The notes beneath the pieces are model-generated. The model saw only the letters and a program-made list of their open reading frames with translations, made no database searches and was not told the origin of the DNA. A program made the translations under genes and the position numbers. Positions 25,126 to 34,220 of a stretch of 64,000 nucleotides of DNA are shown piece after piece. Source of the DNA: Bradyrhizobium sp. (lineage in GTDB: Bacteria; Pseudomonadota; Alphaproteobacteria; Rhizobiales; Xanthobacteraceae); contig NZ_JACRAW010000152.1 in the NCBI RefSeq assembly GCF_016213215.1, forward strand, positions 1 through 64,000, in the 5' to 3' direction. Positions within the stretch are counted from its first letter, which is position 1, and each line of letters opens with the position of its first letter.

Positions 25126-25193
25126 CCGACCGAACGGGTCGAAGCGAAATTGCTAGCCCTTCGGGACGCTGTTGTGAGCGTCCCTCTGGATCC

Positions 25194-27881
25194 TCACCGC
25201 ACCTCTCGATGCACCTCGGACGGCACCGACTGCGTGGAGCGGGCAACCGTCGGCAATGTGACCGGACGCAGGCCGATCAGCTCCGCCGTCCGCACCGCGC
25301 TGTTGCGCCAGAAGTCGAACGAGTTGATGCGCGAAATCTCGAGGATCGCAATCGCGACCGCCGACAGGAACGGCAGGCTCTCCAGCACCAGCACCGCGGC
25401 GAAAATGTAGATCTCGTGGATCTGCTTGTAGCTGTTGGATGCGATCAGCACGCCGGCGCCGACGAGCAGCAGCACGCCGATGACGGCCTCCCAGAACGCC
25501 TGGAACTCGATCGACATGCTCGACAGGCCGCCCTTGGAGGTGCGCGCAAAGGCGAGGTGTTCGGTGATCAGGCCCTGCGCGACGGCGCGCGAAACCGTCC
25601 ACTGCACGCTCATCGCGGCGACCATGGCGCCCAGCATCTGGCCGGTCTTCACGGGCACGCGCAGGCGATACATCGCCAGGAAGTGGATGAGCGAGACCAG
25701 GAAGGCAGCGATGATCGGCAGCGTGAGGATCTGGTCGGGAATGGCAATGTCGGCGAACGCCACGATCGGGACCCAGACGAGGTTCAACAGCGCGACCAGG
25801 ACGCCGAGGCTCTCGGCGCCAAGCCAGTTGAGCCAGCCCAGCGAATATTCGCGCTTCTGATCCGAGGTGAGACGGCTCGCGCCTGGCAGGAAACGCCGCC
25901 AGTGCTTCTTGACGATCTGGAAGCCGCCATAGGCCCAGCGATGGCGTTGCTTCTTGAACGCCTCATAGGTGTCGGGCAACAGCCCCTGGCCGTAGCGATG
26001 GTTGGTGTAGTGGGTGACCCAGCCGAGCTCCTGGATCGCAAGGCCGAGATCGCTATCCTCGCAGATCGTGTCGCTGGACCAGCCGCCCGCCATGTCCATG
26101 GCCGAGCGCCGGATCAGGCACATGGTGCCGTGCACGATGATGGCGTTGCATTCGTTGCGCTGCACCATTCCAATATCGAAGAAGCCGGCATATTCCCCGT
26201 TCATGATGTAGTGCATGATCGAGGTGTCTTCGTCCCGATGATCCTGCGGCGCCTGCACGAGACCCACGCGGGGATCGGCGAAGGCAGGCACGAGGTCCTT
26301 CAGCCAGTCCGGATCGACAACATAGTCGGCGTCGAGGATGCCGATGATTTCGGCATCCGCCGCCGTGCGGTCCATGGCGATGCGCAGCGCGCCGGCCTTG
26401 AAGCCCTGAACCTTCTCGGCGTGGATGAACTTGAAGCGCTCGCCAAGCGCGCGACAGTGATCCTGGATCGGCTGCCAGAACGCCGGATCGGGCGTGTTGT
26501 TGATAATGACCACGCATTCGTAGTTCGGGTAGTCGAGCCGGGCCAGCGCGTCGAGCGTCTGCTTGAGCATGTCGACCGGCTCGTAATAGGCGGGAATGTG
26601 GATAGAGACCTTCGGGAAGTAGCCGGATTCGGCGATGGCGGCCTTTTCCTTGGTCAGCAGGCGGCGGGTCGGCCGGCCGAGCGCCACGGCTGCGATCTCC
26701 TCGACCCGAGCCATTGCGATCGCAACCAGAGGCACCAGGAGGATCAGGCCGAGGGTGAGTGCAAAGGCCGAGCCGAATAAGAAGTAGTGCCCGTTCCAAT
26801 AGGCGAATATCGTCGCGATCCAGGCGCCGACGCCGTTGGCGGCACCTGACAGCAGGAACGCCTGGCGCGGGGTCGGCTGCGGCAGGCGCAGAATAGGCAA
26901 TGAGACCAGGAAGCCGACAAGCAGCGCGATGGCGGCGAGCTTCCAGTAATCCTGGTTCACCGCCGGTCCGGTCCAGGAAAACTTCGGCTCGCGCGCGGCG
27001 TTCAGAAAGCCCCAATACGGGCCGACGCCGCCTTCAAAAAACTTCCAGGGCTGGTCGATCGCCTCGACGATGTTGTACTCCATGCCGATCGCTTCGGCGC
27101 GGCTGACGAAGTTGCGCAGGGTCAGGGTCTGCTCGAACGGACCGGGGTTGGCGGCCTTGAGATTATACCCGGCGCTCGGCCAGCCGAATTCGGCGATCAC
27201 GATGCGCTTGCCAGGAAAGGCGTCACGCAGCTTCTGATAGATGATCATCGCCTGATCGACGGCTTTCTTCTCCGAAAAGCCTTCCCAGTAAGGAAGAATA
27301 TGGGCGGCGATGAAATCGACTGATGAAGCGAGGCTAGGGCGATTTTGCTCGGCAGCTTGTACAGAGTCGTCTTGCCAAATATTCCAGATCTCGCCGGTGG
27401 TGACAGGGATGCTCACCTGACGTTTGACTTGCTTGATCAGCTCGATGAGGTGATCGACCTTCAGTTCTCCGCGATACTGAGTCTCGTTACCGACTACAAT
27501 GCCGATCACATTGCTGTTGCGGCGGGCGAGTTCGATCGCGGATTTGATCTCGCGCTGGTTGCGCTCCTCGTCCTTGTCGATCCACGCGCCCACCGTCACT
27601 TTCAGTCCGAATTCGGCGGCGATCGCCGGCACCAGTTCGTTACCTTCCGTCGAGGAGTACGAGCGGATGGCACGCGTCATGGTCGAGAGTTTTTTTAGAT
27701 CGGCCCGAATCCTCTCGGGGTCGACGATGCTGTCGACGACGTGGCCTGGTTCAAACGGCGTATAGGAGGCGCTCTGTAGCTTACCGGTGAAATCGGGGGC
27801 GTCGACCTTCTCGCGCAGGGCTCCCCATATGCCCGCGTGAAGCGCGGACACAAGCAACAAAACGGCGACGACGGCGCGCAT
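25194..27881 (-). CDS. ndvB: Cyclic beta-glucan synthase: GH17 domain fused to a GT2 glycosyltransferase
   Basis: An 895-residue membrane enzyme. After a signal anchor (1-20), a glycoside hydrolase 17 domain (about 35-300) carries both catalytic acids: E133 in VVGNETQYRG and E231 in IAEFGWPS. Membrane helices follow (315-400). A GT2 domain (about 425-665) has DAD (517-519), ED (608-609) and QRHRW (645-649), the nucleotide-sugar and processive-synthase motifs. More membrane helices close the protein. The layout and size (about 100 kDa) fit Bradyrhizobium NdvB, which makes beta-(1,3) glucan from UDP-glucose. An NdvC-type gene and a small exported gene lie next to it, as in the known locus. Cyclic glucans matter for osmotic adaptation and nodulation. 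Confidence 0.88.
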   Translation of the reverse strand: MRAVVAVLLLVSALHAGIWGALREKVDAPDFTGKLQSASYTPFEPGHVVDSIVDPERIRADLKKLSTMTRAIRSYSSTEGNELVPAIAAEFGLKVTVGAWIDKDEERNQREIKSAIELARRNSNVIGIVVGNETQYRGELKVDHLIELIKQVKRQVSIPVTTGEIWNIWQDDSVQAAEQNRPSLASSVDFIAAHILPYWEGFSEKKAVDQAMIIYQKLRDAFPGKRIVIAEFGWPSAGYNLKAANPGPFEQTLTLRNFVSRAEAIGMEYNIVEAIDQPWKFFEGGVGPYWGFLNAAREPKFSWTGPAVNQDYWKLAAIALLVGFLVSLPILRLPQPTPRQAFLLSGAANGVGAWIATIFAYWNGHYFLFGSAFALTLGLILLVPLVAIAMARVEEIAAVALGRPTRRLLTKEKAAIAESGYFPKVSIHIPAYYEPVDMLKQTLDALARLDYPNYECVVIINNTPDPAFWQPIQDHCRALGERFKFIHAEKVQGFKAGALRIAMDRTAADAEIIGILDADYVVDPDWLKDLVPAFADPRVGLVQAPQDHRDEDTSIMHYIMNGEYAGFFDIGMVQRNECNAIIVHGTMCLIRRSAMDMAGGWSSDTICEDSDLGLAIQELGWVTHYTNHRYGQGLLPDTYEAFKKQRHRWAYGGFQIVKKHWRRFLPGASRLTSDQKREYSLGWLNWLGAESLGVLVALLNLVWVPIVAFADIAIPDQILTLPIIAAFLVSLIHFLAMYRLRVPVKTGQMLGAMVAAMSVQWTVSRAVAQGLITEHLAFARTSKGGLSSMSIEFQAFWEAVIGVLLLVGAGVLIASNSYKQIHEIYIFAAVLVLESLPFLSAVAIAILEISRINSFDFWRNSAVRTAELIGLRPVTLPTVARSTQSVPSEVHREVR

Positions 27882-28068
27882 CGCAACAAGACCATGTGGG
27901 GCTTAGAGGGCAGGGAAACGGATCCGACCCCGAGATCCGACCAAGTCGGCGGCAAGAACGACCATATCTGTGCAGCGCCTGTTAACAATGGGTATGACGC
28001 CATGGCGTTTTAAGGGCGCTGCAACCGCCGCCGCAAAAAATACGGGATCGTTTCTGAACGCAGTCTGA
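27882..28068. other. Intergenic region ndvB-ndvD-like
   Basis: A 187-bp gap upstream of ndvB. An ATG-proximal purine-rich stretch may carry its ribosome site. No gene is supportable. Confidence 0.35.
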
Positions 28069-28632
28069 CTATTTGGACGGCGGCTGGGCCGGGGCCGCTG
28101 CGGCAGCGGGTGCCGCGGGAGCCGGCGCGGCGGCACCGGGGGCGGGCGCCTGCGCCGCAGTCGTTTGCGGCTGTGCTGCCGGGTTGATCCAGCAGGCATG
28201 GACGCGGCTGGTCAGGCTGTCCGGCACCTTGTTGTCTATCTGCGTCGCGAAACGGGTGAGACACCGGAACGTCGCCTGGATGTGGCCGCCGGGGCAGCCG
28301 AAACGATCATAAAGGTCGAGGTGGCGGAAGGCAGTGTCGAGATCGTCGCGCCAGACCAGGACGACGACCCTGCGGCCGATCCACACGCATTCCGGGTTGC
28401 CGGCCGGCCCGTTGATGGCCTGGGCGGCCTCGGCGAACTCATCGGTCCGGCGCTGGTTCTGGGCGGCGGTGTCCTTGGAGGCGTCGGCGGGTGCGGCGGC
28501 GGGCTTGCCGTCCTGGGCGCGGAGATCGCCGCTCTGTGCGATGGCGCTTCCGATACCGAGGAGAATGGCAAAAGAGGGAACGGCGAGATGCCGTAGGATT
28601 ACATTTGGTAACTGAACGAGCCGTCGACCCAT
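28069..28632 (-). CDS. ndvD: Exported protein, candidate NdvD
   Basis: A 187-residue protein with an N-terminal signal segment (LAVPSFAILLGIGSAIAQ, about 17-34). A conserved core follows: ECVWIGRRVVVLVWRDDLDTAFRHLDLYDRFGCPGGH, then TFRCLTRFA and HACWINP, with four cysteines. It ends in an Ala/Pro tail. It lies between ndvB (same strand) and the ndvC-like gene (divergent). From memory, a third glucan gene, ndvD, occupies this place in Bradyrhizobium japonicum; the symbol rests on position and size rather than on a recognised domain. ATG at 28632 follows GGGGAA; an alternative ATG lies 51 bp upstream. Confidence 0.6.
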   Translation of the reverse strand: MGRRLVQLPNVILRHLAVPSFAILLGIGSAIAQSGDLRAQDGKPAAAPADASKDTAAQNQRRTDEFAEAAQAINGPAGNPECVWIGRRVVVLVWRDDLDTAFRHLDLYDRFGCPGGHIQATFRCLTRFATQIDNKVPDSLTSRVHACWINPAAQPQTTAAQAPAPGAAAPAPAAPAAAAAPAQPPSK

Positions 28633-28954
28633 AAATTCCCCGATTTGTTGCTGGCCGCCGCGAGGTGCGGACGCGCCGGTCATGGCGCCCAAATAGGTCT
28701 CCAATGCGGCGGAAACGTCGCGCAGAATCCCATGACTTGGATTTGAGATTTTGTCCAGCAAAGTCACTGCGCTATCTGGTGGTCGAAGAGCCGCAGGCCC
28801 GCCCAGGGCTCGGCAAGTGGTAGATTGGAAGCTGCAGCCCCTTGGCAGATGGCCAAGGACCGGGTAATCGACGGACCCTTCGCGGAGGACGGAACCGATT
28901 TCACTTCGTACGCCACTGGCGCTGCTGCTCATCTCGCTGGGTGCGATTGCTGCC

Positions 28955-30511
28955 TTGTGGTGGTGGCTGGCCACGCCAATCACGCTGTCGCGCGCGCCAA
29001 TCGACCCCAGCGCCAAGCTGCAATGCGTTTCCTACGCGCCATTCCGCGGCGACCAGACGCCGCTGGATCCGACCACGCATATCGATGTCGGACAGATCGA
29101 GCAGGATCTCAAGCAACTCGTCCAGATTACCGATTGCGTGCGGACCTACTCGATCGAGAACGGGCTCGACCAGGTCCCCTCGGTCGCGGCCAAAGTCGGG
29201 CTCAAGGTGATCCAGGGCATCTGGCTCGGCAGCGATCGTTTCAAGAACCTGGCCCAGGTCGCGGTCGCGGTCGATTTGACCAAGGATTATCCGGGCACCA
29301 TCACCTCGCTGGTGGTCGGCAATGAGGTGCTGCTCCGTGGGGAGATGACGGCGTCCGATCTCGCCGCGATCATCCGCTCGGTGAAGGCCCAGGTCGCCGT
29401 TCCTGTCACCTATGCCGATGTCTGGGAATACTGGCTGAAGAACCGTGAGATCTACGACGCGGTCGACTTCGTCACGATTCACATCCTGCCTTACTGGGAG
29501 GATTTTCCGATCCGGGCGAAATTCGCATCCGCCCACGTCAATTCGATCCGCCAGCGCATGGCGGTGGCCTTTCCCGGCAAGGAGATCCTGATCGGGGAGA
29601 CCGGCTGGCCGAGCGAGGGGCGGATGCGCGAGGGCGCGCTGCCGTCGCGCGCCAACCAGGCGCGCGTGGTGTCTGAAATCCTCAGCCTGGCGAAGGCGCA
29701 GAACTTCCGCGTCAACCTGATCGAGGCCTATGACCAGCCCTGGAAGCGTCAGCTCGAGGGCACGGTCGGCGGTTATTGGGGCTTTATCGATTCGGTACAT
29801 CGAACCTTGAAATATCCGCCGAACCAGGCGATCACCAATTATCCGCTCTGGAAGTGGTACATGGGTGCTGGCATGGGTCTGAGCGTGCTGGTATTTGGCG
29901 CCGCGCTTCTGACCCTGCGCCGCAGGCCCTGGACGCCGCGTTTCACCTCATGGCTGGGCGTCGGGATTGCGGCGACGAGCGCCGGCATGCTGCTCGGTAT
30001 TGCCGCGGACAAGATGTATTATGAGAGCTACGGCTTCGGCGGCTGGCTGCAATGGGGCGCGTTGCTCGCGGCCGGCATTGCCTCGCCCTTGCTCTGCGCC
30101 AATGCCCTGATGTCGGGGCGCGGCCTGCCGACGTTCCTCGACCTGCTTGGCCCGCGCAACGGCAAAACACGGCCGTTACTTGCGATCCTGCTCGCGTTCA
30201 CGCTCGCGGTCACCGCGCTGATCGCCTCGGAGACCGTGCTCGGGTTCGTTTTCGATCCGCGCTACCGCGACTTCCCCTTCGCCTCGCTGACCATGGCGGT
30301 GGTGCCGTTTGCGCTGTTGCTGGTGAATCGGCCGCAGACCGGCACGCGTCCGATGGCGGAAGCCGTGTTCGCGGGTCTGTTGACGATCTCGGCGCTCTAC
30401 ACGCTGTACAACGAGGGCCGCGACAACTGGCAGTCGCTGTGGACCTGCGCGGTCTATCTGTTGTTCGCGTTCACGCTGTGGCGGGCGCGGGTCGAGCAAA
30501 TCCAAGAATAA
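28955..30511 (+). CDS. ndvC: NdvC-like membrane-anchored GH17 protein
   Basis: At least 518 residues. A GH17 domain begins LQCVSYAPFRGDQTPLD and holds both catalytic acids, in VVGNEVLLRG and IGETGWPSEG. Eight or so membrane helices follow (from YMGAGMGLSVLVFGAALL). NdvC in Bradyrhizobium is needed for beta-(1,6) linkages in the cyclic glucan. The first conventional start, TTG at 28955, falls inside the signal anchor. The frame is open back to 28868 and would give ISLRTPLALLLISLGAIAALWWW if translation began near 28898, where ATT follows a GGAGGA site. The stated start is therefore a minimum. It overlaps the convergent gene at 30471 by 41 bp. Confidence 0.85.
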   Translation: MWWWLATPITLSRAPIDPSAKLQCVSYAPFRGDQTPLDPTTHIDVGQIEQDLKQLVQITDCVRTYSIENGLDQVPSVAAKVGLKVIQGIWLGSDRFKNLAQVAVAVDLTKDYPGTITSLVVGNEVLLRGEMTASDLAAIIRSVKAQVAVPVTYADVWEYWLKNREIYDAVDFVTIHILPYWEDFPIRAKFASAHVNSIRQRMAVAFPGKEILIGETGWPSEGRMREGALPSRANQARVVSEILSLAKAQNFRVNLIEAYDQPWKRQLEGTVGGYWGFIDSVHRTLKYPPNQAITNYPLWKWYMGAGMGLSVLVFGAALLTLRRRPWTPRFTSWLGVGIAATSAGMLLGIAADKMYYESYGFGGWLQWGALLAAGIASPLLCANALMSGRGLPTFLDLLGPRNGKTRPLLAILLAFTLAVTALIASETVLGFVFDPRYRDFPFASLTMAVVPFALLLVNRPQTGTRPMAEAVFAGLLTISALYTLYNEGRDNWQSLWTCAVYLLFAFTLWRARVEQIQE

Positions 30512-30851
30512 GCAGCCCGATCGCAATACCCGATAGGGCAATGTTGTAGAGTACGATCCCGAGCCCGGCGGCGACCACGCCGCCGGTCAGAAGAACGATC
30601 GAAGGCCGCATCACGTGCAGCGCCGCAATGACGAGCGCGACGATGCCGAATACCGAGTTCTTGAACAACACCGTCGAGACCGAGCGCGCCTTGCAGATGG
30701 CGGTCTGCAGACCTGCATCGCAGGCCAGCGCGACCTGGGAGAACTCGATGGCGAGATAGCGCAGGTAAAGCGCGTAGCCGACGGTGAGAAAACCGACGAT
30801 CAACAGGAACTGGACCTGATAGGGCGTCAGCCGGAAGGGGGTCTTTTTCAT
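30471..30851 (-). CDS. Four-helix membrane protein of unknown function
   Basis: A 126-residue integral membrane protein with about four helices: QFLLIVGFLTVGYALYLRYLA, then SVFGIVALVIAALHV, then IVLLTGGVVAAGLGIVLYNIA and IAIGLLILGFA. Two cysteines (LACDAGLQTAICK) lie in the first loop. Its 3' end overlaps the ndvC-like gene by 41 bp in antisense. ATG at 30851 is chosen to start just before the first helix. A link to glucan export is possible but unproven. Confidence 0.75.
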   Translation of the reverse strand: MKKTPFRLTPYQVQFLLIVGFLTVGYALYLRYLAIEFSQVALACDAGLQTAICKARSVSTVLFKNSVFGIVALVIAALHVMRPSIVLLTGGVVAAGLGIVLYNIALSGIAIGLLILGFARPAPATA

Positions 30852-30962
30852 GCGCGCAATATGGTCGGGAATGTCTGGGCGGGCAACCCGGCAAAAGAGA
30901 CTGCCGAACTGGATGAGTTCGCCGCGGCAACGCTCTGACAAGGCACAAGTTTTTTCGCCTGG

Positions 30963-32168
30963 CTACCTCCGGCCGAAGAATGAGGAGAGCGTCGAAGGCG
31001 GCTCCGGCTTCGCCGGGGGCGGGTCTTCGCTCTTCGGCCGTTTGGCCGATGTCCGACGCTGCTGGTTGGCCGACGACTTCGCGGCGCTGGGCTGCGGCTT
31101 CTCCTCGGTCTTCATCGCAAGCCGCTGGCCGTCAAAGACAGTGGTCTCGCAGCCCCGCTCGCTCTCGGCCAATGTGGCGCAGATCTTCGCTGCCGCGGCG
31201 GCGTCCAAGAGAGGACCTGCACCCAGCCGAAGCTGCATGCCAAGACCGGACTGGCTCTCCCGGACCATGATGATCGGGTGCAGCGGTGCGAGATCCGGGT
31301 TTGCCTTGACCAGGCCGCGCCACAGCGCTCGCAACCCGCCGACGGAATTGGCGCTGCCAAGATCGACGGCAAACTCGGTTCGCTGCACCGGGATCTTGGG
31401 CAGATCCGCCTGTGCGGCTTGTGCCGGCTCAGGCTCGTTGACGGCCGGGCTGGCGGCGGTCTCGGCGGGAGGCGCCGTCTCGGTCTTGGCCTTTGCAGCT
31501 TTCTCCGGCTGTACCAGCTTCGTCGCCGCCGGGTCGGGTGGGGACATGATTGATTTGGACGAGACGAGCGAGTTCGAAGCGGCAGGTGCGGTTGCGACTG
31601 GTAGCGGCGAAGTGGTCGCTTGCTCGGCCGGGCCGGTCTCGGCACGCGGCTTTTCCGCTGCAGGCGTGGATGCGACCGGCGCGACGGCAGGCGCAGCGGT
31701 CTGAGGAGCAGGCGACGGCGGCGCAGATGAGGGGTCGGAGATCGCCATCTGTGGTCTTGATGCGCCGAGCGGAGTCGATGCCGCGCTCTGCTTGGCGATG
31801 GTCCCGGTGACGGAATCGAGTCCCTGCTCGAGCACGGTGACGCGCGTATAGAGCCGATCGCGATCGTTGTTCAACGTCTCGATCGCGGTAGCCAGCCGGC
31901 GGGCTTCGTTCTGGGTTTCGCGGGCAAGCTGCTGGATCTGTTGCGCCTGCCGCGCGAGATCGGCGGCAGCGGCCTGCTCGCGGCGCCAGCCGAGCTGGGC
32001 CTGGTTGGTCATCACGGCGATCACGATGGCGCCGACGGCCGCGAAGCCCCAGGTGCCAAGCCGCCACATCAGGCGGCGATCGAACTCGTTCTCCTCAGCG
32101 AGGAAGCCGGAGAAAAGCCCGCCGGTATTCTCCAAGGTGCCGGCCTGTGGGTCGGAATCCTTTGCCAT
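30963..32168 (-). CDS. Membrane-anchored SPOR-like protein
   Basis: A 401-residue protein. A short cytosolic start is followed by one membrane helix (LGTWGFAAVGAIVIAVM, about 37-53). A coiled coil follows (about 60-118, QAAAADLARQAQQIQQLARETQNEA...), then a long Ala/Pro/Thr linker. A C-terminal domain from about 265 (FAVDLGSANSVGGLRALWRGL ... AKICATLAESERGCE) resembles SPOR, which binds denuded peptidoglycan at division sites. The tail is Lys/Pro-rich. Such a layout is typical of envelope and division proteins in alphaproteobacteria. The SPOR call is by pattern only. Confidence 0.75.
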   Translation of the reverse strand: MAKDSDPQAGTLENTGGLFSGFLAEENEFDRRLMWRLGTWGFAAVGAIVIAVMTNQAQLGWRREQAAAADLARQAQQIQQLARETQNEARRLATAIETLNNDRDRLYTRVTVLEQGLDSVTGTIAKQSAASTPLGASRPQMAISDPSSAPPSPAPQTAAPAVAPVASTPAAEKPRAETGPAEQATTSPLPVATAPAASNSLVSSKSIMSPPDPAATKLVQPEKAAKAKTETAPPAETAASPAVNEPEPAQAAQADLPKIPVQRTEFAVDLGSANSVGGLRALWRGLVKANPDLAPLHPIIMVRESQSGLGMQLRLGAGPLLDAAAAAKICATLAESERGCETTVFDGQRLAMKTEEKPQPSAAKSSANQQRRTSAKRPKSEDPPPAKPEPPSTLSSFFGRR

Positions 32169-32379
32169 CCAAAATGCCCAGCCCTGTCAGGCTCCCCGAA
32201 TCAATTAGGGAACTTTAACAGGAAATGCGGCGACGACTTGAATCCCCGGCGTTTGCGAGGAGGCAAAAAGGCTTTATGACGGCACCAGACGCCAGCCGCG
32301 GCGAAAGCCAAAGATCGGCTGACGATCAGCCAAGGTATCAGGCGAAGGATTCAGGCCAAGGGTCAGGTTGAGTATTCGG
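32169..32379. other. Divergent region SPOR-like gene-glmU
   Basis: About 210 bp. An AT-rich block near 32200-32225 may contain promoters. No gene or terminator hairpin is visible. Confidence 0.35.
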
Positions 32380-33735
32380 ATGACCGCTCGCTCAAGTCTC
32401 ACGATCGTTCTCGCAGCCGGCGAGGGTACGCGCATGCGGTCGAGCCTTCCGAAGGTGCTGCACCCCGTCGCCGGCCAGCCGCTGCTCGCGCATGTCCTGG
32501 CGGCCGCGCCGCAGGGCGCTGGCGCTTCGCTTGCAGTGGTGATCGGTCCGGACCATGGCGCCGTTACCGCCGAAGTGAAGCGTATCAGGCCGGACGCGGC
32601 CACGTTCGTCCAGCAGGAGCGACTTGGGACCGCACATGCCGTGCTTGCGGCGCGCGAGGCGATCGAGCGCGGAGTCGATGACCTTCTCGTCGCCTTCGGC
32701 GACACGCCGCTGATTTCCGCCGAGACCTTCGAGCGCCTGCGGTCGCCGCTCAAGCAAGGCGCGGCGCTCGCGGTGCTTGGCTTCCGTGCAGCCGATCCGA
32801 CCGGATACGGCCGACTCGTCGTTCAGGATGACCGGCTGGTTGCGATCCGCGAGCAGGCCGATGCCAGCGCGGAGGAGCGCAAGATCACGCTGTGCAATGC
32901 CGGCGTCATGGCCTTCGATGGGCGTAAGGCGCTGGCGATTCTCAAGAAGATCGGCAGCGCCAATGCCAAAGGCGAGTATTATCTGACGGACGCGGTTGGC
33001 ATCGTCCGCGAGCAGGGATTAGAGGCCGTGGTGATCGAAACCAGCGAAGACGAAGTGCGCGGCATCAACACCAAGGCGCAGCTTGCGGAGGCAGAGGCCG
33101 TGATGCAGGACAAGCTGCGGAAGGCTGCCATGGAGGCAGGCGTGACGCTGATCGCGCCGGAGACCGTCTATCTTGCCGCCGACACCAGCTTCGGCAAGGA
33201 CGTGACCATCGAGCCGTTCGTCGTGATCGGCCCTCGCGTGTCGATCGGCGACGGCGCCGTGATCCATTCCTTCTCGCATATCGTCGAAGCAACGATCGGG
33301 AAGAACGCGTCCGTGGGTCCCTATGCGCGGTTGCGGCCGGGCACCTCGCTCGGCGAGGGTGCCCGCATCGGCAATTTCGTGGAGACCAAGGCGGCAACGT
33401 TGGAGGCCGGCGTCAAGGTCAACCATCTCTCCTACATCGGAGACGCGAGCGTCGGCGCCAATTCCAACATTGGGGCCGGCACCATTACCTGCAACTACGA
33501 TGGCTTCTCAAAGCATCGGACGACAATCGGGAAGGGCGCGTTCGTCGGCACCAACTCCTCGCTGGTAGCGCCGGTGACGATCGGCGACGGTGCCTATATC
33601 GGCTCGGGTTCCGTCATCACCCGCGACGTACCTGACGACGCGATGGCGCTGGAGCGCAATCAGCAAACCATCCGCGAGGGTGGAGCGGCCCGCTATCGAG
33701 AGATAAAGACACGCGGCAAGAAATCAAAATCGTGA
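32380..33735 (+). CDS. glmU: Bifunctional GlmU (GlcN-1-P acetyltransferase/uridyltransferase)
   Basis: A 451-residue cytosolic enzyme that makes UDP-GlcNAc in two steps for peptidoglycan and LPS. The uridyltransferase domain (1-230) starts TIVLAAGEGTRMRSSLPKVLHPVAG, with GxGTRM and the Lys of the nucleotide site. Hexapeptide repeats from about 255 form the left-handed helix of the acetyltransferase: DVTIEPFVVIGPRVSIGDGAVIHSFSHI, then NHLSYIGDASVG and GTITCNYDGFSKHRT. ATG at 32380 is used; an in-frame TTG lies 12 bp upstream. glmS, supplying the glucosamine precursor, is about 490 bp downstream. Confidence 0.98.
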   Translation: MTARSSLTIVLAAGEGTRMRSSLPKVLHPVAGQPLLAHVLAAAPQGAGASLAVVIGPDHGAVTAEVKRIRPDAATFVQQERLGTAHAVLAAREAIERGVDDLLVAFGDTPLISAETFERLRSPLKQGAALAVLGFRAADPTGYGRLVVQDDRLVAIREQADASAEERKITLCNAGVMAFDGRKALAILKKIGSANAKGEYYLTDAVGIVREQGLEAVVIETSEDEVRGINTKAQLAEAEAVMQDKLRKAAMEAGVTLIAPETVYLAADTSFGKDVTIEPFVVIGPRVSIGDGAVIHSFSHIVEATIGKNASVGPYARLRPGTSLGEGARIGNFVETKAATLEAGVKVNHLSYIGDASVGANSNIGAGTITCNYDGFSKHRTTIGKGAFVGTNSSLVAPVTIGDGAYIGSGSVITRDVPDDAMALERNQQTIREGGAARYREIKTRGKKSKS

Positions 33736-33763
33736 TCGAGAGCAGCTCGCGCGCAGGGCGCCA

Positions 33764-33973
33764 TCAATCGTCGGACAGGTCCGTGAAGAGCGATCGCGTC
33801 AGGCGCGTCCCACGCCGGTGGGCGAGTTGTCGCCGCGGCTCCTTGACCTTGCGCTTCGCCTGGGAGGCATCGGACTCCTTGGCGCGCATCGGCGGCGGCC
33901 AATGGGCCAGACGCAGATTCGCCTTTTCGCTTTCCAGGGCAGCTGCGTCTTCCTTCTCTTCGGATTCGGTCAT
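33764..33973 (-). CDS. Small charged protein of unknown function
   Basis: A 69-residue hydrophilic protein: acidic start (MTESEEKEDAAALESEK), basic middle (AKRKVKEPRRQLAHRRG) and acidic end (FTDLSDD). A good GAGGAGAA ribosome site precedes the ATG. It is convergent with glmU (28 bp between stops) and divergent from glmS. Its charge pattern suggests an intrinsically disordered protein. Function unknown. Confidence 0.6.
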   Translation of the reverse strand: MTESEEKEDAAALESEKANLRLAHWPPPMRAKESDASQAKRKVKEPRRQLAHRRGTRLTRSLFTDLSDD

Positions 33974-34220
33974 GGCCAGTTCTCCTCGAGATCGGTCATC
34001 GTGCGGGAAATCGGTTGAGGGCGGGTTAAGTCCGGCGGCTGAAATCGACGAATTGCCGGTAAGACGGCACGGGGGCCGAGTTAACCAGTCTCACTGGATG
34101 CGCCATTTTACCCTGTCGCAATCCGCAATAATTATTGAGTATCTGGACTCTCGCCAATTTAGTTAAGGAATGCGCGCGTCGTTTTGATCGCTTTTCGACG
34201 AATTGAAGGAATTGATCCGC

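Noticed and set aside
21547..25150. tRNA-Lys as the attachment site of an integrated element
   Set aside because: No second copy of the tRNA 3' end and no integrase were found by eye in this window, so no att sites are called.
25053..26780. A 575-residue plus-strand frame across ndvB
   Set aside because: It is the shadow of ndvB; no motif, no ribosome site, and it overlaps clear GT2 motifs on the real strand.
28842..29210. Alternative frames starting with ATG near the ndvC-like start
   Set aside because: They are out of frame with the GH17 domain and lose it quickly; they do not solve the start problem unless a frameshift is assumed.
34060..34220. A glmS ribozyme or riboswitch upstream of glmS
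   Set aside because: No ribozyme core or conserved aptamer could be recognised; the ribozyme is mainly a Gram-positive feature.
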